This document shows positions 50,585 through 60,330 of a stretch of DNA of 64,000 nt, one piece after another. A program made the position numbers and the translations under genes. This stretch comes from CAYZJV01 sp049310885 (lineage in GTDB: Bacteria > Spirochaetota > Spirochaetia > Sphaerochaetales > Sphaerochaetaceae), in the NCBI RefSeq assembly GCF_049310885.1, contig NZ_JBMDYO010000009.1, forward strand, positions 28,709 to 92,708, given 5' to 3'. The number at the start of each line of letters is the position of its first letter. Positions within the stretch are counted from its first letter, which is position 1. The notes beneath the pieces were generated by a model. It saw nothing but the letters and a program-made list of their open reading frames with translations. It was not told where the DNA came from and did no database searches.

Positions 50585-51984
50585 TCACGCCAGGCGTGTA
50601 TCCAAGTGCCCTTTCTATAGCGATAGTAGTTCAACAATCCACGGACTACCAAATCGGCGACCATGCATCCCCAAGCGGCTTCAAGTCCAATACCGAATCC
50701 TAGGATTAAAATAGCTGCCGGACCTAGGCGGACTAACCACATACCGATAAGACTATTGATGAAGGGCCATTTAGTATCTCCACCACCACGGAGGATCCCT
50801 CCGATTACAATGCTCATTGCGAAGAATGGTTGGGCGAATGCCTCTATTCGAAGAACTTTGGAGCCCAGATTGATTACGGCAATATCGGGGGTGAAAAATC
50901 CCATGAGTTCCTTGGAAAATATAAACATGAGTAACCCGGTACCTGTCATAAGCATGATACCCCATCTGAGACATCGTTTAGCGAAGTCGAGCGCCATATC
51001 CTGTTTTTGAGCTCCTAAGGATTGAGCTACTAGGGTAGTGGCAGCCATGGAGAAGCCACTTACAGGCATATAGGTGATCGATTCTGCTGTGATGGCAAGA
51101 TGATGGGCTGCGAGAGATACTGTTCCGATTCTTGTAACCAGAATTGTAAGGACGATCTGGCCTATAGATAGTGTTGCGCGTTCCAATGCAAGAGGCGTAC
51201 CCAATCTAAATACCTGTCTCATTACTATCCAATCGACTCGCCAGGAAACACCTTTAAAAGGAGTCTTGAGGGGGGAATCCTTGAAAATGAGTACACCAAA
51301 TAAGATAAGCGCACTAAGAACTGTAGCCCCTGCAGTAGCGATAGCCGCTCCCTCTACACCAAGGCCGGCACCCACCATCGTAAAATCAATGCCAAAGACG
51401 GTAATTTCACGACTGGGGAATATGAGAAGAAAATTACCTATAATATTGGTGATATTGGTAATGATATTACTTATAAGTGGAGTGCGGGTGTCACCGCTGC
51501 TTCTGATAAGATTTGCCATGAACATGAAAAGGATCATGAATGGATATGCCATGGCTATGTAGCCCATATAATTACCCGCTATCGGGGCTACCTGTTCTTC
51601 CACCCCGATCCAGATGGGAAGACGGGGTGCTATACTTCTCATGACCGTTGTGACAAGGATTGATAGTCCGATAATTGCAAGAAGAGATTGGCGTACCGTA
51701 TGGTGTACACTTTCTTTTTGTCCAGCTCCAATCTGTCGTGCGGCAAGAACAGCGAAGGCTGCACCAAAAGCATACATCATTCCATTGACAAGCCATATTG
51801 TGGAACTATTCGCCGCAACTGCAGCAGTGGCTACTGCTCCCAACGATCCAACCATCGCTGAGTCGACATATTGGACCATCGTCTGGAAACTCTGGTCTAG
51901 GATTACCGGCCAAGCAAGCATCCATATGGTGCCCGCTGGAGAGCGTGAGGAATCTATAAGGGATCTATTCGGTCGAGTAGCCAT
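50581..51984 (-). CDS. MATE-family multidrug/Na+ antiporter
   Basis: 467 residues, twelve membrane helices. GTIWMLAWPVILDQSFQTMVQYVDSAMVG is the typical MATE first helix, and the repeated half begins near WIVMRQVFRLGTPLALERA. Exports cationic drugs or metabolites using Na+ or H+. Convergent with ksgA with a four-base overlap of stops. Confidence 0.92.
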   Translation of the reverse strand: MATRPNRSLIDSSRSPAGTIWMLAWPVILDQSFQTMVQYVDSAMVGSLGAVATAAVAANSSTIWLVNGMMYAFGAAFAVLAARQIGAGQKESVHHTVRQSLLAIIGLSILVTTVMRSIAPRLPIWIGVEEQVAPIAGNYMGYIAMAYPFMILFMFMANLIRSSGDTRTPLISNIITNITNIIGNFLLIFPSREITVFGIDFTMVGAGLGVEGAAIATAGATVLSALILFGVLIFKDSPLKTPFKGVSWRVDWIVMRQVFRLGTPLALERATLSIGQIVLTILVTRIGTVSLAAHHLAITAESITYMPVSGFSMAATTLVAQSLGAQKQDMALDFAKRCLRWGIMLMTGTGLLMFIFSKELMGFFTPDIAVINLGSKVLRIEAFAQPFFAMSIVIGGILRGGGDTKWPFINSLIGMWLVRLGPAAILILGFGIGLEAAWGCMVADLVVRGLLNYYRYRKGTWIHAWRD

Positions 51985-52047
51985 GGTGCATACCTTTCAT
52001 TCAACTAGAGATCTGTTACAGATCACAACTGAAGAGCTTACATAAAG

Positions 52048-52079
52048 AATGCGGCACCTTCAAGAAAAGATGCCGCATT
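52048..52079 (-). terminator. terminator after pta
   Basis: AATGCGGCA (52048-52056) pairs perfectly with TGCCGCATT (52071-52079). The T tract on the minus strand is short (CTTTATG), so it may be an imperfect terminator. Confidence 0.6.
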
Positions 52080-52098
52080 GCATCAAAATATTCTAATC

Positions 52099-53097
52099 TT
52101 AGGCTCCAGCTTGGGCAAGGGTTATTGCACTGGTGACGACAATATCTTCTATGCTACAACCTCTGGAGAGATCGCTTACCGGTTTGGCGAATCCTTGTAG
52201 GATAGGACCGTATGCCTCAGCTCCTGCAAGCCTCTGGACCAATTTGTAGCCGATGTTTCCAGCCTGGAGATCGGGGAAAATCAGGACATTGGCTTTCCCC
52301 GCGACAGTAGACCCGGGAGCTTTACTTTTTCCAACCGATTCAATGATCGCTGCATCTAACTGCAATTCTCCATCGGCTTGAATATCGGGGCGTTTCTCCT
52401 TCAGTAGAGAGAGTGCTGTCGTAACCTTGTCTACAAGAGGTCCTTTGGCACTGCCTTTGGTGGAATAGGAGAGCAGAGCAACCACCGGCTCCGCTCCTAG
52501 GTAGGTTTTACACGATTCAGCGGAAGCTTCGGCGATCTCAGCAAGTTGTTCCGCTGTCGGCTCCGGTATTGTCGCACAATCGCTGAAAATGAATGAGCCA
52601 CCTGCTCCGAGATCCTTCTTATCTGTCGCCATGACAAAACAGGAAGAAGCACTTTTGATTCCTGGTTTCGTCTTTATGATCTGGAATGATGCGAGCAAAA
52701 CATTTCCCGTAGTATTTTCTGCTCCAGCCACCATGGCATCGGCAATTCCCAATCGAACCATCATAGCTCCAAAACGGAGTTCGTTGGCTATCAATTCATA
52801 AGCCTCTTCTTCGGTCATTCCCTTATGCTTTCTCAACTGGAAGTATTCATTGGCAAATTGTTTTCGCAGATCGGAGACCTGTGGATCTACAATAGTGATT
52901 CCCTCAAGCGACACCTTGGCTTCCTTCGCGGTCTTTTCGACCTTCTCAGGCTCTCCTATCAGTGTCACTTTGGATGCCAGACGTTCGTCTACGATGCGAC
53001 GGGCAGCTGCCACAGTTCTCGGCTCAGTTCCTTCTGGCAATACAAGTCTCTTCTGCAATTGCATAGCCTTGGCTTTCATAGTTTCTGCGAATTTCAT
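52099..53097 (-). CDS. pta: phosphate acetyltransferase
   Basis: 332 residues, the short Pta form. GAENTTGNVLLASFQIIKTKPG, SFIFSDCATIPEPTAEQLAEIA, LLSYSTKGSAKGP and FPDLQAGNIGYKLVQRL are family blocks. Interconverts acetyl-CoA and acetyl phosphate in acetate fermentation. No ackA is next to it. GGAG six bases before ATG 53097. Confidence 0.95.
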   Translation of the reverse strand: MKFAETMKAKAMQLQKRLVLPEGTEPRTVAAARRIVDERLASKVTLIGEPEKVEKTAKEAKVSLEGITIVDPQVSDLRKQFANEYFQLRKHKGMTEEEAYELIANELRFGAMMVRLGIADAMVAGAENTTGNVLLASFQIIKTKPGIKSASSCFVMATDKKDLGAGGSFIFSDCATIPEPTAEQLAEIAEASAESCKTYLGAEPVVALLSYSTKGSAKGPLVDKVTTALSLLKEKRPDIQADGELQLDAAIIESVGKSKAPGSTVAGKANVLIFPDLQAGNIGYKLVQRLAGAEAYGPILQGFAKPVSDLSRGCSIEDIVVTSAITLAQAGA

Positions 53098-53188
53098 GAT
53101 TATCTCCTGCTTTGGAATCTAATTTTCCCCCTAAGGATACCACAACAGGAACTTCAGTTGAATACCTACCATACAAGTTCTCTTGCGA

Positions 53189-53218
53189 TTGTCTGGAAGA
53201 TCCTATTTGTGGTACGAT
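53189..53218 (+). promoter_or_regulatory. predicted leaderless promoter of tyrA-mtaB
   Basis: TTGTCT (53189-53194), 18 bp, TACGAT (53213-53218), six bases (GCGCGC), ATG 53225. No ribosome site. Confidence 0.5.
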
Positions 53219-53224
53219 GCGCGC

Positions 53225-53980
53225 ATGAATATCGGAATATACGGGTTAGGCCGTTTTGGAACCTTCTGGGCTACTGAGCTGTCGAAGCACACACCAATCA
53301 AAGCATTCAATCGTTCCCCACTGGAACGGATACCCGAGGGTGTCCAGCTTGTCGACCGGGATGAACTTTTTACATGCGATGCCATTATTCTCTGTGTCTC
53401 CATTTCATCGTTTGCCCAGGTAGTTGCATCCATCGCACCCTTCGTACACCCAGGAACCTTGGTAATGGACACTTGTTCTGTGAAGGTCTATCCCGCCAAA
53501 GTCATGCAGGAACTGTTACCGCAAGATGCCCAGATCATCGCAACACATCCGATGTTCGGTCCCGATTCGGGAAAGAACGGTATTGCTGGTCTTCCTCTGG
53601 TATATTCGCCACTACGTTGTTCTTCTGCTCAGGACTCCTTCTGGAAGGAGCTTTTCGGGGTTATGGGTCTCAAAGTCCTTTCAATGGATTGTGAAGAACA
53701 TGACCGTCAAGCTGCCTATTCACAGGGAGTTACCCACTTCGTTGGGAGAGTTCTTGATGAGTTGCACTTGGCTCCGACAGAATTGGCAACCACCGGGTAC
53801 CGGAGGTTGTTGTCAATCGTCGAGCAGACATGCAATGACCCGATCCAGTTGTTCTATGACCTACAGAGGTTCAATCCCTATGCACACGACATGAGGGTAC
53901 GTTTGAACGATGCCTTGGATACCGTGTTGCAGGTACTTGATGAACACGATACAAATTTTTCGGAGTTGCCACATTCATGA
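53225..53980 (+). CDS. tyrA: prephenate/arogenate dehydrogenase-like protein
   Basis: 251 residues starting MNIGIYGLGRFGTFWATEL (NAD-binding glycines). ATHPMFGPDSG carries the His that binds the substrate ring in TyrA, and YSQGVTHFVGRVL lies in the helical dimer domain. Oxidative step to tyrosine. It is somewhat short (usually 270-370), without a regulatory ACT domain. Overlaps mtaB by four bases (ATGA). Confidence 0.83.
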   Translation: MNIGIYGLGRFGTFWATELSKHTPIKAFNRSPLERIPEGVQLVDRDELFTCDAIILCVSISSFAQVVASIAPFVHPGTLVMDTCSVKVYPAKVMQELLPQDAQIIATHPMFGPDSGKNGIAGLPLVYSPLRCSSAQDSFWKELFGVMGLKVLSMDCEEHDRQAAYSQGVTHFVGRVLDELHLAPTELATTGYRRLLSIVEQTCNDPIQLFYDLQRFNPYAHDMRVRLNDALDTVLQVLDEHDTNFSELPHS

Positions 53981-55308
53981 GAGTCTTGATATATACGTTG
54001 GGTTGTAAATTAAACCAGTGTGAAAGCGAAGCGATAGCTGATGCTTTTATTCATGAAGGTTTTACGGTAGTGCCTTCCCATGAAACTGCCGATCTTTGCA
54101 TTGTAAATACCTGTACAGTAACAGGTAAAGCGGAACAAAAAGCCCGTAGGATGATCCGTAAATATGCTCATGAAGAACATCGACCAGTAGTGCTGGTGAC
54201 GGGATGCTATGCCCAGATGGAGCGTGAGTTGATACAAGAATTATCAGACAGGGTGGTAGTTGTCTCCCTTGATGAAAAGCCTTCACTTTTGACGCTTCCG
54301 AATATGTTGGCCAATTCTTTGGTCGCAGATATCGATCTTCTTGATGCAGTTAAACACTTTGTGAAGTCACCGAAGGTAAACGGAGATGCAAAGTCGCCCA
54401 GTCCATTCGATTACGATGCGGCCACTTTCTCTTTCCATAGCCGGGCCTTTTTGAAGATCCAGGATGGATGTGATAATGCTTGTGCCTACTGCAGGGTTAC
54501 GATTGCTCGAGGTGATTCGGTGAGCTTGGACACTGAAGAGGTCGTAAGGCGTGCTGTTGCTTTGGAACAAGATGGCTTTTCAGAAATTGTTCTTACTGGT
54601 GTGAATATCAGTGCCTACAAAAGTGGTGATACCGATCTAGGAGGCCTGTTGAAGATTCTTTTAGATAGACTGGGAGATTCTATCAGAATCCGTCTGAGCT
54701 CATTGGAACCCGATAAGCTTGACACCTCCTTAGTCCGCATTTTCGCTGACAGAAGAATACAACCACATTTCCATATCCCCATACAATCGGCCTCCGATTC
54801 TGTGATCAAGGGGGTGGGGCGTCATTATGATGTTTCACAATTGAGCGCAGCCATCTCCTTATTGCGTGAAGTGAAGGACGATCCGTTCATTGCTGCCGAT
54901 GTCATAACCGGTTTACCGGGAGAAGACGAACAAGAGTTTCTCAATAGCATGCGTTTCCTCAAAGAACATGATATCAGCCAGATGCATGTTTTTCCATTTT
55001 CCCCGCGACCCCAAACAGCCCTATTTCAGGCAAAAGACCGGGTTCCTGAATATATTCGTGATGAGCGGGCGAAGAAATTGCGGGAACTCTCGACTATCCA
55101 CCTGAGACGATACATGGATCGGCAGATCGGTAAAGAATTTGAACTAATTGTGGAGGAACGTCGTTCTGGATTATGGTCAGGTCTTACGGGAAATTATCTT
55201 AAGCTCATGGTGAAGGATGTTCCCGAAACCGTACAGCGGGGGGATAGAATAACTGTACGGCTTGAACGGGATCAAAAGACACTCATACCTATCGGCAGAT
55301 TTGTTTAG
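53977..55308 (+). CDS. mtaB: tRNA t6A37 methylthiotransferase
   Basis: 443 residues. The N-terminal MTTase domain has TLGCKLNQCESEAIADAF, NTCTVTGKAEQKAR and TGCYAQME, supplying three Cys for one 4Fe-4S cluster. The radical-SAM site is CDNACAYCRV (C-x3-C-x2-C), and a TRAM-like domain ends the protein. The K-x-N-x-x-E-S-E start points to MtaB rather than MiaB. Makes ms2t6A in tRNA. Note that tcdA, another t6A-modifying enzyme, lies elsewhere in the window. Confidence 0.93.
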   Translation: MRVLIYTLGCKLNQCESEAIADAFIHEGFTVVPSHETADLCIVNTCTVTGKAEQKARRMIRKYAHEEHRPVVLVTGCYAQMERELIQELSDRVVVVSLDEKPSLLTLPNMLANSLVADIDLLDAVKHFVKSPKVNGDAKSPSPFDYDAATFSFHSRAFLKIQDGCDNACAYCRVTIARGDSVSLDTEEVVRRAVALEQDGFSEIVLTGVNISAYKSGDTDLGGLLKILLDRLGDSIRIRLSSLEPDKLDTSLVRIFADRRIQPHFHIPIQSASDSVIKGVGRHYDVSQLSAAISLLREVKDDPFIAADVITGLPGEDEQEFLNSMRFLKEHDISQMHVFPFSPRPQTALFQAKDRVPEYIRDERAKKLRELSTIHLRRYMDRQIGKEFELIVEERRSGLWSGLTGNYLKLMVKDVPETVQRGDRITVRLERDQKTLIPIGRFV

Positions 55309-55312
55309 TTCT

Positions 55313-56146
55313 CTAAACTCCACTATAGGCATTGAATCCGCCATCGACCGGTATGACAACACCGGTAACGAAGCCAGATGCCTCACTGTCGATCAGATAT
55401 TCCACTGTCCCAAGAAGATCCTTGGGGACACCGAAACGACCCATAGGAGTACTACCGATGATTTTCTTCGAACGTGGAGTGTAATTACCTTCATCGTCGA
55501 AAAGAAGAGCCTTGTTCTGCTCAGTGGCAAAGAATCCGGGGGCGAGTGCGTTGACTCTGATTCCTACATGCGAGAAGTGCACGGCCAACCACTCGGTTAG
55601 ATTATTCACTGCTGCCTTTGCAGCGGAATAACCCAATACCTTTGTCAATGGATGGTATGAAGACATGGAAGAGACGTTCAGGACACAACAGCCATCGCGA
55701 CCTACCATATCAGAAACAAATTCTTGTGTAGGAAGGAATGTTCCTATGAAGTTGAGATTGAATACCCCTTGTACTGCGTCTTGGGTAAGATTGAAGAATG
55801 AACGTATTTCCTCATCAATATCCAATTCGTGGTATTCGACTGCAGTAATAGCTTCACTCTGGTTCCCACCTGCTCCATTTATAAGGATATCGCATGGTCC
55901 AAGATCTTTCTTCACCTGCTCATGTACGCTTTTTAGAGTAGCCTTATCCAGTACATCGACCTGGTAGGGTTTCGCAATATATCCTGCCAATGTGAGCTCT
56001 TCGGCGATTTTTTCGACTTTGGAAAAGGTCCTGTTCAGCAATGCGACCTTCCCCCCCAATGAAGCGATATGGCGTGCAAACTCGCTACAGAGTACGCCTC
56101 CCGCTCCAGTAATTACAACTGTTTTTCCTTTGATACTGTTGTCCAT
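55313..56146 (-). CDS. short-chain dehydrogenase, D-mannonate oxidoreductase type
   Basis: 277 residues from ATG 56146, six bases after AGGAGG. Rossmann motif VVITGAGGVLCSEFARHIAS, NINGAGG-like NGAGGNQSE, catalytic Tyr-x3-Lys in LGYSAAKAAVNN, and the C-terminal block RVNALAPGFFATEQN...GRFGVPKDLLGT...VTGVVIPVDGGF. The GGVLC start and the F-F-A-T-E-Q-N block are typical of SDRs that reduce fructuronate to mannonate. The divergent AraC regulator supports a sugar-acid role. No other uronate genes are in the window. Confidence 0.8.
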   Translation of the reverse strand: MDNSIKGKTVVITGAGGVLCSEFARHIASLGGKVALLNRTFSKVEKIAEELTLAGYIAKPYQVDVLDKATLKSVHEQVKKDLGPCDILINGAGGNQSEAITAVEYHELDIDEEIRSFFNLTQDAVQGVFNLNFIGTFLPTQEFVSDMVGRDGCCVLNVSSMSSYHPLTKVLGYSAAKAAVNNLTEWLAVHFSHVGIRVNALAPGFFATEQNKALLFDDEGNYTPRSKKIIGSTPMGRFGVPKDLLGTVEYLIDSEASGFVTGVVIPVDGGFNAYSGV

Positions 56147-56274
56147 CAAGATCCTCCTTGGGTCATTGTGCTCGTATAATATCAATTTTTTTTGCTATAC
56201 AGAAGGGGAAGCGGCTACAATATCCTTGCTTTTCAAAGCAAAGGTGGCTATTCTTTAACAAAAGGTGAGGAATT

Positions 56275-57036
56275 ATGGAAGAAAAAAATGATACCGATCT
56301 AGAAGTGAAAGAGAAAGGGTTCATGCCAGACTCCTTGAATATGGTGCAGATTGAACGACGGTATGAATTGGAACAGGAATTGTTGCATGCAGTCAAATGG
56401 GGGAATCCCTACAAGGTTGAAGACCTTCTCGACATGCGGCGCAAATTATTCCCCGATTCGGTATGCTGTGGGAAAGATTCAGCCACCGAAGCCTTACGTT
56501 GTTGCAAAGATGAGTTGATTGCATTGAACGCATTGTGCCGTTTCTCCGCCAGACAAGGAGGTGTGCAACCACTGTATCTCCATAGCCTAGCCAACAAGTA
56601 TAGTCTGATGATTGAGAATGCAGTATCGGTCACCTATCTGAATGATGTGTTATATCCCCAGATTGCCATCGACTATGCAAATGCGGTACTTGAGTTCTCC
56701 ATCAATAGCTATAGTCCGATGATCAAGAAGATTGTCACCTACCTTACTGTCCATCTTACCGAGGATGTACGCATTGAACAGTTAGGAAAAATGCACAATA
56801 CCCACATTTCCCACATATCACGGAAATTCAAGAAGGAGACGGGAATGTCGATTCCCGCATACGTAAGCAAACAACGCATCGGATTGGCGAAACTGTATTT
56901 TGAAGATGGCAAGACCTCCATTAAGGAGATATCGGAGCTATTGGGTTTCAACGACAGCAACTACTTCAGCAAGGTGTTCAAGAGATATGCGGGAATGACT
57001 CCATCGGAATATATCGGCTCCATCCACGAGCGATAG
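56275..57036 (+). CDS. AraC-family transcriptional regulator
   Basis: 253 residues. The C-terminal about 95 residues hold two helix-turn-helix units (VRIEQLGKMHNTHISHISRKFKKETG and TSIKEISELLGFNDSNYFSKVFKRYAGMTPSEY). The N-terminus is a helical domain (CKDELIALNALCRFSARQGGVQPLYLHSLANKYS) seen in clostridial AraC members rather than a cupin, and contains several Cys (VCCGKD, RCCKDE). Probably controls the divergent SDR gene; a GCTTT-TC-AAAGC palindrome lies near 56228-56239 between them. Confidence 0.9.
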   Translation: MEEKNDTDLEVKEKGFMPDSLNMVQIERRYELEQELLHAVKWGNPYKVEDLLDMRRKLFPDSVCCGKDSATEALRCCKDELIALNALCRFSARQGGVQPLYLHSLANKYSLMIENAVSVTYLNDVLYPQIAIDYANAVLEFSINSYSPMIKKIVTYLTVHLTEDVRIEQLGKMHNTHISHISRKFKKETGMSIPAYVSKQRIGLAKLYFEDGKTSIKEISELLGFNDSNYFSKVFKRYAGMTPSEYIGSIHER

Positions 57037-57041
57037 GATTC

Positions 57042-58004
57042 CTATTCTTGGGAAGATGAGTGCGCATCGCACGTTTTTCTGGGCACACCGCGGGGAGAGA
57101 GTTCCCGCATGATACTCTTTGGTTCCTCATTCTGGACCAGCGTATTGGCAGGCACGTCATGCCTGATCCAGGAGTTTGAACCAACAATCGTATTCTCTCC
57201 GATGGTTATATCTCCCAATAACGTCGCATTTGCGTAGACTGTTACCCGATCTTTCAATGTGGGGTGTCTTTTAGCTCCACGGATGAGCGCACCACATGCG
57301 TCCTTTGGGAAACTGAGAGCTCCAAGTGTTACTCCCTGGTATATCTTCACTTGGTTTCCGATTACAGTTGTCTCACCGATAACTACGCCAGTTCCATGGT
57401 CAATGAAGAGGCAACGCCCTATAGTCGCACCTGGATGGATATCGATTCCGGTCTGTTTATGGACTGTCTCACTTATCATCCTTGGGACGAGAGGCGCATT
57501 TTCCCTGTAGAGAAAGTGGGCGATCCTGTGGAGCGTGAGAGCGCGAATACTTGGGTATGAGATAATCGTTTCTTGGATGGATGTCGCAGCGGGATCCCCT
57601 TCGAATGCGCTTTGGGCATCCTCTTTCATCATAGTCCTCAGTGATGGTAATGCTTCAAATAGCTTAAGAACCGTCGTATGGGCAAGATCCTTATAGGGGT
57701 CGGTATCGCTATCGGGCAAACTGAATGGATTCTCATGATACCAGGCAGCAAACAGCTGTTTCTCGAGATTCTCCCCGATTCGGTTGAGTAGGGTAGCGAT
57801 CACTTCTCTGATACAATCTTGGGATAGGACCCTCCTACCACTTCTTCCAGGAAACAGCAATTCCATAAACTCTTCAACTATCCGCTCAATCTCGGTCATA
57901 GAGGGAATTGGTCTGAAGCTAATGAAACTCGATTGTCCATACCTTTCGAAACTATCCAAATAGGAGTCCAGGTACTGGTCGTACGTGTTCTTACTGTCTT
58001 CCAT
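57042..58004 (-). CDS. cysE: serine O-acetyltransferase
   Basis: 320 residues from ATG 58004, behind GGGAGG. A long helical N-terminal region (about 1-170) precedes the left-handed beta-helix with hexapeptide repeats: HKQTGIDIHPGATIGRCLFIDHGTGVVIGETTVIG, then YQGVTLGALSF. Acetylates serine for cysteine synthesis. No cysK is adjacent. The stop faces the AraC gene. Confidence 0.9.
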   Translation of the reverse strand: MEDSKNTYDQYLDSYLDSFERYGQSSFISFRPIPSMTEIERIVEEFMELLFPGRSGRRVLSQDCIREVIATLLNRIGENLEKQLFAAWYHENPFSLPDSDTDPYKDLAHTTVLKLFEALPSLRTMMKEDAQSAFEGDPAATSIQETIISYPSIRALTLHRIAHFLYRENAPLVPRMISETVHKQTGIDIHPGATIGRCLFIDHGTGVVIGETTVIGNQVKIYQGVTLGALSFPKDACGALIRGAKRHPTLKDRVTVYANATLLGDITIGENTIVGSNSWIRHDVPANTLVQNEEPKSIMRELSPRGVPRKTCDAHSSSQE

Positions 58005-58081
58005 TGAGGGGAAACCTCCCAAAAAAATTCTGGCCAAACAATACACCAACGCAATGGTTTGCTCAAGGCAGGTGCTTCCAC

Positions 58082-58111
58082 TTGAAGTGGATGTCCAATT
58101 TTCCGTATAGT
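58082..58111 (+). promoter_or_regulatory. promoter of argS
   Basis: TTGAAG (58082-58087), 18 bp, TATAGT (58106-58111), followed by a leader of about 35 bases with GGAG before ATG 58154. Lies in the 149-bp gap divergent from cysE. Confidence 0.55.
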
Positions 58112-58153
58112 GGCCATGATGTCGTTTCAACGAAAAATATGGAGAATATCATT

Positions 58154-59926
58154 ATGATGCGAAAGGTGAGGGATACATGGAGAGCACTCGTTGTGCAAGA
58201 ACTAAAATCTTATGCAATGGAATTGTTCGGTAGCGATGAAGCCGTGGAGCTTGCAGGAGAACTGGCTGTTCAGAGACCGCCGAAGCCAGAACTTGGTGAT
58301 ATTGCATTCCCACTGTTCATGTATGCGAAACTCTTCAGGACAGCTCCCCAGAAGCTTGCCGAGATCCTGCGTGAACGTCTCTCCAATCGCAGCGATATAC
58401 CCGAAGGCGAGTTACTTGTCGCCGGTCCCTATCTCAATGTACGGGTCGATATTACCCGTTTCACAGAGACCGTATTGGATGCAGTGGTAAAGGAGGGCGA
58501 TTCCTATGGTTCCTCCGATACCCTTGCGGGCAAACGGATTATGGTGGAATTTAGCTGTCCCAATACCAATAAGCCCTTACACTTAGGACATTTGCGTAAT
58601 GATTCAATAGGAGAGAGTATCTCCGCTATACTCAAGGCTAATGGTGCCGAAGTCAGGAAAGTTAACCTGATAAACAATCGTGGTGTCCATATCTGCAAGT
58701 CCATGCTAGCTTACCAGAAATTCGGGAATGGAGAGACTCCTGAGAGTTCGGGTATGAAAGGTGATCATCTGGTGGGGAAATACTACGTCCAGTTCGCCCA
58801 GTGGGAAAAAGAAGATCCCAGTGCCACCAGTCAAGCCCAGCAAATGCTACAAAAATGGGAAGAAGGAGATCCCGAAGTACTCGCTCTATGGAATACCATG
58901 AACCGATGGACGCTCGATGGTGTAGGGGAAACCTATGCCAAGACCGGAGTTTCGTTCGATCATTATTATTATGAGAGCGACACCTACATGCTGGGAAAGG
59001 ACCGCGTACTCGATGGATTGGATAAAGGTGTCTTCTACCGTGAGGAAGATGGCTCAGTATGGATAGATCTGGCCGATATTCAATTGGATAAGAAGGTCTT
59101 GTTGAGAAAGGATGGTACTTCGCTATACCTTACTCAGGATATAGGTACAGCCATTTCCAGACACGATGACTGGCCTTTCGATTCTCTCATCTATGTGGTA
59201 GCTAGTGAGCAAACATACCATTTCAAGGTCCTTTTCTACGTTTTGGAAAAATTGGGATATCCGTGGGCAAAAGATCTGCATCATCTCGCCTATGGCATGG
59301 TGAACCTTCCCGAAGGAAAAATGAAAAGTAGGGAAGGTACGGTTGTGGATGCTGATGATCTGTTCAAGCAGCTGTCTACCCTTGCGATTTCTGAAATACG
59401 GGAGAAAGGTCGTGAGGACGTCGTTGGCGATGTCACTGCAACTGGAGAGGCTATTGCACTCGGGGCTTTGAACTACTTCCTCCTTCAGACCAACCCAATG
59501 AAGGATATGGTTTTCAATCCAGCTGAATCCATCTCGTTTAGTGGGAACACGGGTCCTTATCTGCAATACATGGGTGCCCGTATCAGCAGTATGATGCGTA
59601 AATTTACAGAGGTAGCTGCAAATTATGAAGAAATACCGTTCGATGGTGGGCTCCTCTCATTGCAAGATGAACGGGAATTAGTTAAGCTAGTTGCACGTTA
59701 CGGTGAGGTCGTGGAAGAGGCTGGAAGAACGCTCAATCCCTCTGCGATAACTTCCTACTTGTATGAATTGTCCCGCTTGTTCAGCAAGTACTATCATGAT
59801 CATCCCGTATTGAAAGCCCCGTCGGCACCGTTGGTGAAAGCGCGGGTAGCATTGGTTTCCATGGTTCTCCAAGTATTCCGAAACGCATATGCGTTAGTCG
59901 GAATTCCTTTCTTGGAATCCATGTAG
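58154..59926 (+). CDS. argS: arginyl-tRNA synthetase
   Basis: 590 residues from ATG 58154, eight bases after GGAG. The N-terminal tRNA-binding domain includes KPELGDIAFPLF. The class I HIGH motif is HLGH in NKPLHLGHLRNDSIG, and the KMSKS-like region is GKMKSREGTVV. A DALR anticodon domain follows at the C-terminus. Monocistronic: a gap with a new promoter follows. Confidence 0.96.
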   Translation: MMRKVRDTWRALVVQELKSYAMELFGSDEAVELAGELAVQRPPKPELGDIAFPLFMYAKLFRTAPQKLAEILRERLSNRSDIPEGELLVAGPYLNVRVDITRFTETVLDAVVKEGDSYGSSDTLAGKRIMVEFSCPNTNKPLHLGHLRNDSIGESISAILKANGAEVRKVNLINNRGVHICKSMLAYQKFGNGETPESSGMKGDHLVGKYYVQFAQWEKEDPSATSQAQQMLQKWEEGDPEVLALWNTMNRWTLDGVGETYAKTGVSFDHYYYESDTYMLGKDRVLDGLDKGVFYREEDGSVWIDLADIQLDKKVLLRKDGTSLYLTQDIGTAISRHDDWPFDSLIYVVASEQTYHFKVLFYVLEKLGYPWAKDLHHLAYGMVNLPEGKMKSREGTVVDADDLFKQLSTLAISEIREKGREDVVGDVTATGEAIALGALNYFLLQTNPMKDMVFNPAESISFSGNTGPYLQYMGARISSMMRKFTEVAANYEEIPFDGGLLSLQDERELVKLVARYGEVVEEAGRTLNPSAITSYLYELSRLFSKYYHDHPVLKAPSAPLVKARVALVSMVLQVFRNAYALVGIPFLESM

Positions 59927-59943
59927 GACCGTATTCGCAGGTC

Positions 59944-59972
59944 TTGTCATAATCGGAACGTTATGGTATAAG
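59944..59972 (+). promoter_or_regulatory. promoter of the rplU-rpmA-obgE operon
   Basis: TTGTCA (59944-59949), 17 bp, TATAAG (59967-59972). About 30 bases of leader with AAGGA before rplU. No L21 leader structure of note. Confidence 0.65.
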
Positions 59973-60007
59973 TGAGCCTGCACATTTTAGAGTAAGGATG
60001 TATACAC

Positions 60008-60319
60008 ATGTACGCACTGGTAGAGATTCTTGGCAAGCAGTACAAGGCGCAAGAAGGCGCAACATTAAAAGTCGATAAGATCGATATGGAATCTGGCAAA
60101 GAGCTGGAGTTCGATACAGTAGTCGCTATCGCAGACGGAGAAAAGTCCGTTTTTGGAACCCCTTATGTAAAGGGTGCTAAAATCGTGGCTACCTTGGGCG
60201 ATGTCGTCAAGGGCGATAAGATCAAAGTCTTCAAGTTCCATCGCAGAAAGGGTTACCGAAGAACACAAGGCCATCGCCAGAAGTATTCGATGCTCACAAT
60301 CAAAGAGATTAAGGCATAA
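60008..60319 (+). CDS. rplU: ribosomal protein bL21
   Basis: 103 residues starting MYALVEILGKQYKAQEG, with the C-terminal FKFHRRKGYRRTQGHRQKYSMLTI block that binds 23S rRNA. First gene of the conserved L21-L27-Obg operon. Confidence 0.97.
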   Translation: MYALVEILGKQYKAQEGATLKVDKIDMESGKELEFDTVVAIADGEKSVFGTPYVKGAKIVATLGDVVKGDKIKVFKFHRRKGYRRTQGHRQKYSMLTIKEIKA

Positions 60320-60330
60320 GGAGATAGGCA

